A stretch of 64,000 nt of DNA from Bacteroides sp. OF04-15BH (GTDB taxonomy: Bacteria; Bacteroidota; Bacteroidia; Bacteroidales; Bacteroidaceae), in NCBI RefSeq assembly GCF_003477995.1, contig NZ_QUEM01000015.1, positions 1 through 64,000 on the forward strand, given 5' to 3'. Each line of letters begins with the position of its first letter. Within the stretch, counting starts at the first letter, position 1. The translations under genes and the position numbers were made by a program. The notes under the pieces are model-generated. The model was given only the letters and a program-made list of their open reading frames with translations. It did not search any database and was not told where the DNA came from. Positions 18,935 to 30,030 of the stretch are shown piece after piece.

Positions 18935-19576
18935 CTATTTTGCCTCTTCCACACTGATGGAAAATGAAAAGGCATCGTTACATTTCACATGAATCATCCC
19001 ACCGAAACGATGGTCGTAGTCATATAGCCCCCATGTGCGGAACGGCGCCGGAATATGCGAAAACGGCAGAATCCGCTTCGAAGCATAAGCCCCCAACGTC
19101 ACCTTTTCCGTGAGTTGATAGGCCGCCATGCCCGACAACCCGAACGAACGGTCGTGCCATCCGTTCCAATGCTGTGTGTCGACATACACGCCGCCAATAA
19201 GCCGGAAACGAGAAGTCACCGGAAAGACATACGCCGCTGATGCCTGTGTGGAGAACAGAGCTCCCGGGAAACGGTCGCGCCCCAAGCCAACCGTCACGGA
19301 AGTGGACAGCTGAAAGTTCAGTCCGTCGTGCAGATACCAGGGTGCCGCCCCGGAAAAGGCATAGGGATCAGTCCAATAAAGTACCGAAGGCATCACAGGA
19401 AACAATCTGCCGGGCATAACCGCCGTAACCGAATCGCTCCAAAGCGAATCGGTGAGCACACTGCGCCACACATTCCGGCTTTCCGGAATCTGCACAGCTG
19501 TTGAATCACTTTCATTCTGTGCCTGCACGGCCGAAACAGCCATGCTGATCAATGCCAAAGATATAAGTCGCTTCAT
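18935..19576 (-). CDS. Hypothetical exported, probable outer-membrane beta-barrel protein
   Basis: The 213-residue product has a signal peptide (MKRLISLALISMAVSAVQAQ) and then many short amphipathic strands with aromatic girdles (ASAAYVFPVTSRFRLIGGVYVDT, LSGMAAYQLTEKVTLGAYAS), the usual look of a small barrel. No named family was recognised. It lies 21 bp before (upstream coordinate side of) the LysM glucosaminidase gene end, on the same strand, so it is probably co-transcribed with it. Confidence 0.7.
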   Translation of the reverse strand: MKRLISLALISMAVSAVQAQNESDSTAVQIPESRNVWRSVLTDSLWSDSVTAVMPGRLFPVMPSVLYWTDPYAFSGAAPWYLHDGLNFQLSTSVTVGLGRDRFPGALFSTQASAAYVFPVTSRFRLIGGVYVDTQHWNGWHDRSFGLSGMAAYQLTEKVTLGAYASKRILPFSHIPAPFRTWGLYDYDHRFGGMIHVKCNDAFSFSISVEEAK

Positions 19577-19597
19577 CGGAAATCTGATTTTAAGTTG

Positions 19598-20518
19598 TTA
19601 TCTTAACCAAATAATATCATTCGGCTTGGCCGCGTAATCCTCCGGCAAATCATTGATTTTATACAGGCTCTCCAGACGGATACCGTATTTCTGGGCAATG
19701 CTGTACATGGAATCACCGGGCTTGATGATATGCGGCTGCCGCTGCAAACTCTTGTGTCCTCTCTTTTTCTTCTTTTCCAGATAGATGATATCTCCTTTCT
19801 GCAAACGATAGTCGGAAGGCAGTTCGTTGTATTTGCGCAAACGGCGCGGCGAAACTCCGGTTTCGGAGGCTATGGCCTCAAAGGTATCACCGGCTTTGGC
19901 AATCACATAATAATTGTCGTTGTTGCGATATACAGTGTGATCGTTCTGAATGACGGTTACAAGCTGCCCTTCGGTATAATGGCCGGAGCTCAAGCCCTTC
20001 AGCGAACTGTATTTGTCGTACTGGGTCAGGTCATAGCGCTCAATGATATCAATGAGCGAGTACGCATATCGGGGATTCGTAGCATATCCGCACCGCTTCA
20101 GCCCGTGCGCCCAGCCTTTGTAATCCTTCATCGACAGATTGAACAGGGAACGGTAACGGGGCTGCTTCAGGAATACGGAATGGTCTTCATACGATTCCTT
20201 GGCCGACCTGTACTTGCGGAAGCGCTCATTGGGCGCATCATCGTTGGCCAGTATATAAGGCCCGTTCCAGGAACCGCCGCATTTGATACCGAAATGATTG
20301 TTGGCCTCGCGCGCCAACCGGCTTTTTCCGGCAGCGCTCTCCAGCAGTCCCTGTGCCAGCGTGATACTGGCCGGAATCCGATGCTTCAGCATCTGATCCA
20401 CAGCCATATACTTATATTGGTCTATATAATTCAAATAACTTTGATTCTGCGCCTGTGCAAATGCTCCGAGAGAGACCAAACAGGCCAGCAGATACAGCAA
20501 TGTAAAACGAAACTTCAT
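19598..20518 (-). CDS. Exported glucosaminidase (GH73-type) with two LysM domains
   Basis: The enzyme should cleave the glycan strands of peptidoglycan. The start MKFRFTLLYLLACL (306 residues) gives a clean signal peptide; a more upstream ATG lies at the transcription start predicted from the TATTTTTG box at 20558-20565. The catalytic domain contains LAQGLLESAAGKSRLAREANNHFGIKC, with the likely catalytic Glu in LLESAAG. Two LysM domains follow (IAKAGDTFEAIASETG near 208 and IIKPGDSMYSIAQKYG near 265), which bind N-acetylglucosamine chains. A role in cell separation or wall turnover fits. Confidence 0.88.
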   Translation of the reverse strand: MKFRFTLLYLLACLVSLGAFAQAQNQSYLNYIDQYKYMAVDQMLKHRIPASITLAQGLLESAAGKSRLAREANNHFGIKCGGSWNGPYILANDDAPNERFRKYRSAKESYEDHSVFLKQPRYRSLFNLSMKDYKGWAHGLKRCGYATNPRYAYSLIDIIERYDLTQYDKYSSLKGLSSGHYTEGQLVTVIQNDHTVYRNNDNYYVIAKAGDTFEAIASETGVSPRRLRKYNELPSDYRLQKGDIIYLEKKKKRGHKSLQRQPHIIKPGDSMYSIAQKYGIRLESLYKINDLPEDYAAKPNDIIWLR

Positions 20519-20599
20519 CGTATTTCTAATAATAAATATATTCAATAGTCAATGATGCAAAAATAAAATAAAAACCTCGCATTTCTCAAAAATCAGAAT

Positions 20600-20607
20600 T
20601 ATATTTG
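20600..20607 (+). promoter_or_regulatory. -7 box of cdd promoter
   Basis: TATATTTG matches TAnnTTTG and lies 28 bp before the cdd start. No clear TTTG is seen at the right distance upstream. A TATTTTTG at 20558-20565 on the other strand serves the divergent glucosaminidase gene. Confidence 0.45.
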
Positions 20608-20634
20608 TGATTGTTTTAAATAAGATTACATATT

Positions 20635-21114
20635 ATGAAGGAATTCACAATTCATACTCAGGTCAAAGTTTACCAGGAACAGGAATTAAGCGACGAAGAC
20701 AGAGCTTTGGTGGAGGCCGCACGCGAAGCTACCAAGCGCAGTTATGCCCCCTACTCCAAATTCTATGTCGGAGCAGCGGCACGCCTGGCAAACAAACAGA
20801 TTATATGCGGCAGCAACCAGGAGAATGCGGCTTACCCGTCGGGAACTTGCGCCGAACGGACTACCCTGTTCTATGCGAACGCCCAATATCCCGACCAGCC
20901 GGTAGAGGCTCTGGCCGTTGCAGCCCAGACACAAGGAAGTTTTCTGGCCAAGCCGATCTCACCGTGCGGTGCCTGCCGGCAGGTGATTCTCGAAACGGAA
21001 CACCGATACGGAAAACCCGTCCGCATTCTGCTTTACGGAACCGAAGGAGTGTATGTTCTCGAAGGAATCCAGTCTATTTTGCCACTTCAGTTTGACCAAG
21101 ACTGCTTGCTATAG
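20635..21114 (+). CDS. cdd: Cytidine deaminase
   Basis: The enzyme deaminates cytidine and deoxycytidine to the uridine forms in pyrimidine salvage. The protein has 159 residues. The zinc and catalytic motifs are CAERTTLF (Cys and the proton-shuttle Glu) and PCGACRQV (two Cys), the pattern of the homotetrameric class. The substrate-site segment NQENAAYPSGTCAE is also present. It stands alone between the glucosaminidase and the ABC-F gene, 53 bp before the latter. Confidence 0.95.
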   Translation: MKEFTIHTQVKVYQEQELSDEDRALVEAAREATKRSYAPYSKFYVGAAARLANKQIICGSNQENAAYPSGTCAERTTLFYANAQYPDQPVEALAVAAQTQGSFLAKPISPCGACRQVILETEHRYGKPVRILLYGTEGVYVLEGIQSILPLQFDQDCLL

Positions 21115-21125
21115 AATAATTTTTG

Positions 21126-21133
21126 TATCTTTG
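21126..21133 (+). promoter_or_regulatory. -7 box before the ABC-F gene
   Basis: TATCTTTG is an exact -7 consensus, 34 bp before the start codon. The -33 element is weak. Confidence 0.45.
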
Positions 21134-21149
21134 CAGACAAAATCTATAA

Positions 21150-22784
<1,635 letters not shown>

Positions 22785-22875
22785 TCTCTCCATACATACT
22801 TTTTAATAAGAGAGAGAAGCCTTTTGGCAAGATATTTGTAGTATTCCTTAAAAATGAAACTATAAATTAAAGGAC

Positions 22876-23448
22876 ATGAAACCAGAAGAAAAAATCAACG
22901 AAGAAATAGAGCAGAACGAAGTAACTGACACTCAGAACGAAAAGGCAGAAGAAACTGCTGCTGCAGAAGAAAAAGTGCAGGCCGAACTGACAGATGCTGA
23001 AAAACTGGCAGATGCGGAGCAAAAACTGGCAGAATTGCAGGACAAGTATCTGAGACAGGTTGCCGAGTTCGACAATTATAGAAAAAGAACCATCAAGGAA
23101 AAGGCCGATTTGATTCTGAACGGCGCTGAAAAGACCATCACAGCCATCCTGCCGGTGCTCGACGATATGGAGCGTGCGCTGAAGAATATGGAAACAGCCG
23201 AGGATGTGGCAGCCGTAAAAGAAGGTGTAGATCTGATCATGCAGAAGTTCATCAAGATTCTGGAGAACCAGGGCGTGAAGAAGATTGAAACCGAGAACGC
23301 AGATTTCAATACAGACCTGCACGAGGCTATTGCCCAGATTCCGGCACCGGCCGATGAAATGAAGGGCAAGGTAATCGACTGTGTACAGACGGGCTACACA
23401 CTCAACGACAAAGTAATTCGTCACTCAAAAGTAGCTGTTGGACTGTAA
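22876..23448 (+). CDS. grpE: GrpE nucleotide exchange factor
   Basis: GrpE releases ADP from DnaK during chaperone cycling. The 190 residues comprise an acidic, Glu/Ala-rich N-terminal tail (about 1-55), the long dimerisation helix (LAELQDKYLRQVAEFDNYRKRT) and the C-terminal beta domain with HEAIAQIPAP and GYTLNDKVIRHSKVAVG. It is followed after 15 bp by dnaJ, forming the usual pair. dnaK is not in this window. Confidence 0.95.
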   Translation: MKPEEKINEEIEQNEVTDTQNEKAEETAAAEEKVQAELTDAEKLADAEQKLAELQDKYLRQVAEFDNYRKRTIKEKADLILNGAEKTITAILPVLDDMERALKNMETAEDVAAVKEGVDLIMQKFIKILENQGVKKIETENADFNTDLHEAIAQIPAPADEMKGKVIDCVQTGYTLNDKVIRHSKVAVGL

Positions 23449-23463
23449 CCTTATTATATAAAG

Positions 23464-24621
23464 ATGGAGAAAAGAGATTACTACGAAGTACTGGGGGTGT
23501 CCAAAACAGCCTCTGATGCAGAAATAAAGAAGGCCTACAAGCAGATGGCCATCAAATATCATCCGGACAGAAATCCGGGTGACAAGGAAGCGGAAGCGAA
23601 GTTCAAGGAAGCGGCCGAAGCATACGATGTTTTGCGCGATCCTCAGAAACGTGCCCGCTATGACCAGTTCGGACATGCCGGAATGAGCGGAGCCGGAGGA
23701 TTTGGCGGTGGTGCCAGCATGAACATGGACGATATTTTCTCTATGTTCGGCGATATTTTCGGTGGCCACGGCGGATTCGGCGGTTTTGGCGGATTCGGTG
23801 GTGGCGGCGGTCGTCGCAAGCCACAATATAAAGGTGGTGACCTCAGATTGAAAGTAAAGTTGAATCTGTCTGAAATCGCCACGGGTGTAACCAAGAAATT
23901 CAAAGTAAAGAAAATGGTTACCTGTAGCCATTGCCACGGTACCGGCGGCGAAGGCGACCACAGCACTGAGACCTGTCCAACCTGTCACGGAAGCGGTTAC
24001 GTAACCCGCACCCAGCAGAGCATCTTCGGTATGATGCAGACTCAAAGCGCCTGCCCTACCTGTCACGGTGAAGGAACTGTCATCAAGAACAAGTGTAAGG
24101 TCTGTGGTGGCGAAGGAGTGGTCAGCGGCGAAGAAGTGATCGAAGTGAACATTCCTGCAGGTGTTGCCGACGGAATGATTGTCAACGTACCGGGCAAAGG
24201 TCATGCTGCCAAGCGCGGCGGTATTCCGGGTGATATCCAGGTATTCATTGAGGAAGAAGCACATCCAGAGTTGCTTCGCGAAGACAACAATTTGATTTAC
24301 AGTCTTCTGTTGGATATTCCGACAGCCACATTAGGTGGCGAGTGCGAGATTCCGACCATCGACGGAAAGGCAAAAATCAAGATCGAACCGGGAACACAGC
24401 CCGGCAAGGTGGTGCGTCTGCGCGGAAAAGGTCTGCCTGCCGTACAAGGATATGGCTACGGTACGGGCGATCTGATTGTAAACATCAGCGTGTACATCCC
24501 CGAAACACTCAACAAGGAGGAGAAAAAGTTCTTCGAGAACGCACGCAACAGCGACAGCTTCGCCCCCAATCCATCTATTAAGGACAAGATTTTCAGAAAA
24601 TTCAAAAGTTTCTTTGAATAA
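23464..24621 (+). CDS. dnaJ: Chaperone DnaJ
   Basis: DnaJ stimulates DnaK ATPase and delivers unfolded clients. The 385 residues include a J domain with the HPD motif ([10 protein letters not shown], about 32-41), a Gly/Phe-rich linker (about 75-115), the four CxxCxGxG-type zinc repeats ([32 protein letters not shown]) and the two C-terminal client domains. It is co-transcribed with grpE and followed by a strong terminator. Confidence 0.97.
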   Translation: MEKRDYYEVLGVSKTASDAEIKKAYKQMAIKYHPDRNPGDKEAEAKFKEAAEAYDVLRDPQKRARYDQFGHAGMSGAGGFGGGASMNMDDIFSMFGDIFGGHGGFGGFGGFGGGGGRRKPQYKGGDLRLKVKLNLSEIATGVTKKFKVKKMVTCSHCHGTGGEGDHSTETCPTCHGSGYVTRTQQSIFGMMQTQSACPTCHGEGTVIKNKCKVCGGEGVVSGEEVIEVNIPAGVADGMIVNVPGKGHAAKRGGIPGDIQVFIEEEAHPELLREDNNLIYSLLLDIPTATLGGECEIPTIDGKAKIKIEPGTQPGKVVRLRGKGLPAVQGYGYGTGDLIVNISVYIPETLNKEEKKFFENARNSDSFAPNPSIKDKIFRKFKSFFE

Positions 24622-24639
24622 CCTATTTATTTAACACTG

Positions 24640-24684
24640 GGGGATCAGCACGGTGCCATGCGCCTGTGCTGATCCCCTTTTTTT
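24640..24684 (+). terminator. Terminator of grpE-dnaJ
   Basis: Perfect 12-bp arms at 24640-24651 and 24666-24677 (ggggatcagcac) are followed by seven T. Confidence 0.9.
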
Positions 24685-24693
24685 CAGAATCAC

Positions 24694-25980
24694 ATGACTT
24701 ATCAGGAAGCAACAGACTATCTGTTTAACAGCACCCCCCTTTTCCAGAACGTGGGAAAGGACGCCTATAAAGAAGGACTGGAAAACACCCTTCTTTTAGA
24801 CAAGCATTTCAATCATCCGCATCAACTATACCAGACCATCCATATTGCGGGCACCAACGGCAAGGGCTCTTGCAGCCATACTCTGGCCGCCATATTGCAG
24901 GATGCCGGCTATAAAGTAGGCTTATACACTTCGCCCCATCTGGTTGATTTTCGGGAACGTATCCGCGTGAACGGTGTCTGCATCCCCGAAGAACGTGTCG
25001 TGCGTTTTGTCGAAGAGGAACGTGCCTTCTTCGAACCGCTGCATCCTTCCTTCTTTGAGATTACCACAGCCCTGGCATTCCTCTATTTTGCCGAACAGAA
25101 AGTAGACATCGCCGTTATAGAGGTCGGTCTGGGCGGTCGCCTGGACTGCACCAACATCATTTCTCCCCTACTCTCCGTCATCACCAACATCAGTTTTGAC
25201 CATGTGCAGTTCCTGGGACACACACTCGATAAAATCGCATCCGAAAAAGCCGGCATCATCAAACCCAACACGCCGGTGGTTATCGGTGAGACCACACCGG
25301 AAACCCGACCTGTTTTTGTAGAAAAAGCCAGACAATGCCAGGCTCCGATTCGTTTTGCCGAAGAAGAGCACGAATTGGAACAGATCCGTGAAGCGAGCGA
25401 CGGCACCCGCGAATACCAGACCCGTCATTTCGGCATCATCAATGGAGTACTCAACGGAGACTGCCAGACCAAGAACACGCAAACCATACTGGCTGCTACA
25501 AGCGAACTGCAAAAGACGCTCCGGATTACCGAACAGAATATCCGCAACGGATTCCGGAATGTCTGCCAGACGACCGGTTTGAGAGGACGCTGGCAGAAAC
25601 TGGCCGACGCACCGCAGACCTACTGTGACACGGGACACAATGTGGCCGGAATTTCGTATATCGTGAAGCAACTGGCACGCATTTCCTGTAAACAAAAACG
25701 CATCGTCATCGGTATGGTGAACGATAAAGACATCAATCATGTGCTCGATTTGCTGCCTAAAGATGCCGTTTACTACTTTACACAGGCAAAAGTGAAGCGC
25801 GCACTGCCTGCCAACGAACTTTTGGCCCAGGCAGAGGCAAAAGGCTTGCACGGAAAAGCGTTCCCCTCTGTAACAGAAGCATATACGGCGGCACATCGCG
25901 AAGCAGACGCAACCGATCTGATCTTTATTGGCGGAAGTACCTTCGTCGTGGCGGATTTGTTTACGGATATTTTTAAATAA
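24694..25980 (+). CDS. folC: Bifunctional dihydrofolate / folylpolyglutamate synthase
   Basis: The enzyme adds glutamate to dihydropteroate and to folates, keeping the cofactor in the cell. The 428 residues contain the Mur-ligase-type P-loop GTNGKGSC (near 53-60), the omega-loop region YTSPHLVDFRERIRVNG, VGLGGRLDCTN and the C-terminal segment GMVNDKDINHVL. Bifunctionality is the common bacterial state and was not decided from residues here. It starts 17 bp after the dnaJ terminator arm, so it needs its own promoter, probably within or beyond that hairpin. Confidence 0.93.
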   Translation: MTYQEATDYLFNSTPLFQNVGKDAYKEGLENTLLLDKHFNHPHQLYQTIHIAGTNGKGSCSHTLAAILQDAGYKVGLYTSPHLVDFRERIRVNGVCIPEERVVRFVEEERAFFEPLHPSFFEITTALAFLYFAEQKVDIAVIEVGLGGRLDCTNIISPLLSVITNISFDHVQFLGHTLDKIASEKAGIIKPNTPVVIGETTPETRPVFVEKARQCQAPIRFAEEEHELEQIREASDGTREYQTRHFGIINGVLNGDCQTKNTQTILAATSELQKTLRITEQNIRNGFRNVCQTTGLRGRWQKLADAPQTYCDTGHNVAGISYIVKQLARISCKQKRIVIGMVNDKDINHVLDLLPKDAVYYFTQAKVKRALPANELLAQAEAKGLHGKAFPSVTEAYTAAHREADATDLIFIGGSTFVVADLFTDIFK

Positions 25981-26015
25981 AATCACGTTTTTTCTGCCAC
26001 AAATCCGGTGGAATA

Positions 26016-26047
26016 TTTGTTAAAACCGAAGTTTTTATTTTAATTTG
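26016..26047 (+). promoter_or_regulatory. Promoter of the galactose operon
   Basis: TTTG at 26016-26019 and TTAATTTG at 26040-26047 (one base off TAnnTTTG) have a 20-bp spacer, 35 bp before galM. Confidence 0.55.
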
Positions 26048-26082
26048 CATAACAATCTATCAACTTTAAATCACCATAAACA

Positions 26083-27162
26083 ATGGATAAAATGAATCTC
26101 TCTGGTCTGAACCCTAAAGATTTCCAGACCGAAATAGACGGAAAAAAGACCGACCTCTACATTCTGAAGAACCAGAATGGCTATGAGGTGGCAGTTACAA
26201 ATTATGGCGGATCACTCGTTGCCATTATGGTTCCGGATAAAGACGGACAGGTGGCAAACGTCATTCAGGGACACGACAACATTCAGGATGCTATCGACAG
26301 TCCGGAACCGTTCCTGAGCACACTGGTTGGCCGTTATGGCAACCGTATTGCCAAAGGAAAGTTCACACTGGAAGGCAAGGAATACAGTCTGTCCATCAAC
26401 AACGGCCCGAACCATCTGCACGGCGGACCAACCGGCTTCCACGCCCGTGTATGGGATGCAGAGCAGCTCTCTGAAAACAGCCTGAAGCTGCACTATCTTT
26501 CTGCCGATGGCGAAGAAGGTTTCCCAGGCAATCTGGACATGACCGTTGTCTATACTTTCACAGATGAAAACGAACTGGTTATCGACTATACCGGAACAAC
26601 CGACAAGACTACAGTGGTGAACATGACCAACCACGGTTTCTTCAGCCTGACCGGTATTGCCAACCCAACCCCAACCATCGAGGATCTGGAATGTGAAATC
26701 AATGCCGATTATTATATACCTATTGATGACACTTCCATTCCTACCGGAGAAATTGAAAGTGTGAAAGGCACTCCTTTCGACTTTACGACTCCGCACGCAG
26801 TGGGCGAACGCATTGATGCCGACCATATCCAGACCAAGAGAGGTGCAGGATACGACCACTGCTTTGTTCTGAACAAAAAGCAACCGGGTGAGTTAACCTT
26901 TGCAGCCCGCGTTGTAGAGCCGAAGAGCGGCCGAATGATGGAAGTCTATACCACCGAGCCGGGTGTTCAGGTTTATACCGATAACTGGGCCGACGGTTAC
27001 AAAGGCCAGCACGGAGCAACATTCCCACGCCGCAGTGCTATCTGCTTCGAGGCCCAGCACTTCCCAGACTCTCCTAACCACCCTTATTTCCCTTCAGTAG
27101 TATTAAAACCGGGAGAAGTCTATACCCAGAAAACCATTTATAAGTTTGGTGTAAGAAAATAA
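26083..27162 (+). CDS. galM: Aldose 1-epimerase (galactose mutarotase)
   Basis: The enzyme interconverts alpha- and beta-galactose so that GalK receives its alpha-anomer substrate. The protein has 359 residues and no signal peptide, so it is cytoplasmic. The catalytic histidines are seen in PNHLHGG (near 107) and MTNHGFFSL (near 186), with the phosphate-free sugar-binding loop NRIAKGKF. It is the first gene of galM-transporter-galK, with short gaps of 44 and 34 bp. Confidence 0.95.
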   Translation: MDKMNLSGLNPKDFQTEIDGKKTDLYILKNQNGYEVAVTNYGGSLVAIMVPDKDGQVANVIQGHDNIQDAIDSPEPFLSTLVGRYGNRIAKGKFTLEGKEYSLSINNGPNHLHGGPTGFHARVWDAEQLSENSLKLHYLSADGEEGFPGNLDMTVVYTFTDENELVIDYTGTTDKTTVVNMTNHGFFSLTGIANPTPTIEDLECEINADYYIPIDDTSIPTGEIESVKGTPFDFTTPHAVGERIDADHIQTKRGAGYDHCFVLNKKQPGELTFAARVVEPKSGRMMEVYTTEPGVQVYTDNWADGYKGQHGATFPRRSAICFEAQHFPDSPNHPYFPSVVLKPGEVYTQKTIYKFGVRK

Positions 27163-27206
27163 TTATTTACTAATCAATCATCAATAACTAACAACTTTAA
27201 AAAACA

Positions 27207-28475
27207 ATGAGTCAAGAAAAAAAACAATGGGGTGCCATTATCATCATGATTGCACTCTTTGCTATGATTGCCTTCGTTACCAACCTGTGTACACCAATGG
27301 CAACCATCATCAAGAACCAGGGTGAGATTTCAAATGTGCTGGCCCAGATCGGTAACTATGGTAACTTTGTTGCTTATCTGATTATGGGTATTCCTGCCGG
27401 TATGCTGATCTCTAAGTACGGTTACAAGAAGACAGCCCTGATCGGTTTGTTCGTAGGTATCGTAGGTATCCTGATCCAGTGGTACAGCGGTCAGCTCGAC
27501 GCTAAGGAGAACCTCGGTCTGGTATTCGGTGTTTACCTGATCGGTGCATTCATCGCCGGTTTGTGTATGTGTATTTTGAACTGCGTGGTTAACCCGATGC
27601 TGAACCTGCTCGGTGGTGGCGGTAACAAAGGAAACCAGCTGATCCAGGTAGGTGGTGTGTTCAACTCAACTGCAGCCGTTGCCTGCTACATCCTGATGGG
27701 AGCCCTGATTGCTGACGCTTCAAAGGCTAAGATCTCTGATGCCACTCCTGCGTTGATGATCGCTCTGGCTATCTTCGTGGTAGCATTCATCGTGATCCTG
27801 ATGACCAAGATTGAAGAGCCGAAGCAGGCTCCGGTTAAGCTCGACCTGATTAAGGGTGCCATGAGCCACCGTCATTTCGCATTGGGTGCATTGGCTATCT
27901 TCTTGTATATGGGTATCGAGGTAGGTGTGCCTAACTTCGTTCAGCAGTACCTGATTGCCGATAACATTCCGGCTTCTACTGTGGGTATGTTGGTAGCCGT
28001 TTACTGGTTCATGATGTTGATCGGCCGTTTCGTTGGTGCCAGCATCGGTAACAAGGTAAGTAGCCGTGCCATGATCACTACCGTATCTTCAGTGACTATC
28101 ATTCTGGTATTGTTCGGTATGTTCGCTCCAACAGACGTATTGGTAAGCTTCCCGGGTGTTGACTGGGGTAAGTTGGAAATGATCTGGCAGGAAATTCCGG
28201 TTGGTATCTTTGCCTTTCTGCTTGTAGGTCTTTGCACATCAGTTATGTGGGGAGCCATCTTCAACATGGCTGTTGAAGGTCTGGGTAAATATACAGCCAT
28301 CGCCAGCGGTATCTTTATGACCATGGTATTCGGATGCGCTGTAATGATGTTCATCCAGGCAAGTGTTGCCGACATGACCGACTACATCACCAGCTTCTGG
28401 GTAGTAGTATTCTGCGCCGCTTACCTGTTGTTCTACGCACTGGTAGGTAGCCGTGTAACAAAACGTGAAGAATAA
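27207..28475 (+). CDS. MFS sugar permease (FHS / glucose-galactose type)
   Basis: This is a 422-residue inner-membrane transporter with about 12 hydrophobic segments. It is recognised by the N-terminal FVTNLCTPMA segment and the first-loop motif ISKYGYKKTALIG, as in the fucose/glucose-galactose H+ symporter group. Its place between galM and galK indicates galactose (perhaps also glucose) uptake. The last residues, LVGSRVTKREE, are cytosolic and charged. Confidence 0.9.
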   Translation: MSQEKKQWGAIIIMIALFAMIAFVTNLCTPMATIIKNQGEISNVLAQIGNYGNFVAYLIMGIPAGMLISKYGYKKTALIGLFVGIVGILIQWYSGQLDAKENLGLVFGVYLIGAFIAGLCMCILNCVVNPMLNLLGGGGNKGNQLIQVGGVFNSTAAVACYILMGALIADASKAKISDATPALMIALAIFVVAFIVILMTKIEEPKQAPVKLDLIKGAMSHRHFALGALAIFLYMGIEVGVPNFVQQYLIADNIPASTVGMLVAVYWFMMLIGRFVGASIGNKVSSRAMITTVSSVTIILVLFGMFAPTDVLVSFPGVDWGKLEMIWQEIPVGIFAFLLVGLCTSVMWGAIFNMAVEGLGKYTAIASGIFMTMVFGCAVMMFIQASVADMTDYITSFWVVVFCAAYLLFYALVGSRVTKREE

Positions 28476-28509
28476 TCTCTCTTTAGTAAAACCATAAAAT
28501 TATATTCCT

Positions 28510-29670
28510 ATGAAATTGACAATTGACGATGTACGCAGTCGTTTTATCGAGCATTTTGACGGTACAACAGGATCAGTTTATGCTTCACCGGGTCGTATCA
28601 ACCTGATCGGTGAGCACACAGACTATAACGATGGCTTTGTATTCCCGGGCGCTGTTCAGCAGGGAATGATTGCCGAACTGAAAGTTAACGGTACTCGCAA
28701 CGTTAGAGCTTACTCTATCGACCTGAAGGACTATGTAGAGTTCTCTTTGGACGACGAGAAGGGACCAAACGCAAGCTGGGCACGCTACATCTACGGTGTA
28801 TGCCGCGAGATGATGGCTCTGGGTGTTCCTGTAGAAGGATTCAACACAGCTTTTGCCGGTGACGTTCCATTGGGCGCAGGTATGTCTTCTTCTGCCGCTT
28901 TGGAAAGCGTTTATGCTTTCGCTCTGAACGACATGTTCGGCGACAACAAGATCGACAAGATGACTTTGGCTAAGGTAGGTCAGGCTACAGAGCACAAGTA
29001 TCTGGGCGTTAACTGTGGTATCATGGACCAGTTTGCATCTGTTCACGGTAAGGCCGGTAACCTGATGCGTCTGGACTGCCGCAGCGGTGAGTTCGAGTAC
29101 TTCCCATTCAACCCACAGGGCTACAAGCTGGTGTTGGTTAACTCTTGCGTAAAGCACGAATTGGTTGGTTCTCCTTACAACGAGCGTCGTTTGAGCTGCG
29201 AGCGTGTAGCTGCTGCCATCAACAAGCTGCATCCTGAGGTAAAGAGCCTGCGCGATGCTGACTGGGCTATGTTGTACGAGGTTAAGGACACTGTATCTGA
29301 AGAGGATGCTAAGCGTGCCAAGTATGTAATCGGCGAGAAAGAGCGCGTGCTGAAGGTTTGCGACGCTTTGGAGAAGGGCGATTACGAGACTGTAGGTGAG
29401 ATGATGTATGCCACTCACGAGGGTCTGAGCAAGGACTACGAGGTTTCTTGTGTTGAGCTCGACTACTTGAACGATTTGGCTAAGGAAGCTGGCGTTACCG
29501 GTTCACGTATCATGGGTGGCGGTTTCGGCGGTTGCACCATCAACCTGGTAAGCGAAGAGTTGTATGATAGCTTCGTAAATGATGTGAAGACCAAGTTCCG
29601 TGAGAAATTCGGAAAAGATCCTATCATCATCGATGTAGTTATCGGCGACGGATCACGCAAATTGTGCTAA
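28510..29670 (+). CDS. galK: Galactokinase
   Basis: The enzyme phosphorylates alpha-galactose at C1, entering the Leloir pathway. The 386 residues carry all GHMP-kinase motifs: the galactokinase signature GRINLIGEHTDYNDGFVFP (about 27-45), the ATP loop PLGAGMSSSAALE (near 121-133) and the C-terminal GGGFGGCTINL. It is the last gene of the gal operon; galT and galE are not adjacent. Confidence 0.97.
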   Translation: MKLTIDDVRSRFIEHFDGTTGSVYASPGRINLIGEHTDYNDGFVFPGAVQQGMIAELKVNGTRNVRAYSIDLKDYVEFSLDDEKGPNASWARYIYGVCREMMALGVPVEGFNTAFAGDVPLGAGMSSSAALESVYAFALNDMFGDNKIDKMTLAKVGQATEHKYLGVNCGIMDQFASVHGKAGNLMRLDCRSGEFEYFPFNPQGYKLVLVNSCVKHELVGSPYNERRLSCERVAAAINKLHPEVKSLRDADWAMLYEVKDTVSEEDAKRAKYVIGEKERVLKVCDALEKGDYETVGEMMYATHEGLSKDYEVSCVELDYLNDLAKEAGVTGSRIMGGGFGGCTINLVSEELYDSFVNDVKTKFREKFGKDPIIIDVVIGDGSRKLC

Positions 29671-29695
29671 TTGAAGGACATTATATCCGGATAGC

Positions 29696-29726
29696 AGGCG
29701 GGGCCTTTTCAAGGCTCCGCCTTTTT
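29696..29726 (+). terminator. Terminator of the gal operon
   Basis: A 10-bp stem between 29696-29705 and 29713-29722 (one G-U pair) is followed by TTTTTG. Confidence 0.8.
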
Positions 29727-29928
29727 GTTTTCATGCCGAGAATGACTCGGAAAAAAGCCGATGAAACGGACCGGAAAAATGATTGGGAAGAAAATGTATT
29801 TTCATTTCGATCAAATCAGAAAAACATCGAAATGAAAATATAATGCCGCAGGGGACGCCGTGTAGCGTTATGCGAGCCAGCCCCTCCAACAGGAAGCAGT
29901 CTCTGAAGAAAAAGGAAGCACCGGAAAG

Positions 29929-29980
29929 AAAAAAGCGTTCCCGCCTTTCGGAGCACACAGGCTCGCGAAAAGCGGGAACG
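29929..29980 (-). terminator. Terminator of the DUF3127 gene
   Basis: Arms 29936-29944 and 29972-29980 (cgttcccgc and its complement) enclose a 27-nt loop. On the minus strand the stem is followed by a T-run (AAAAAA near 29929-29934 on the plus strand). The stretch 29730-29930 between this and the gal terminator holds no gene that I can support. Confidence 0.7.
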
Positions 29981-30030
29981 TTACCATAGCACTTTATGGG
30001 ACAAGTGCCGTGCCTTGTCTGCCTCCGGAA

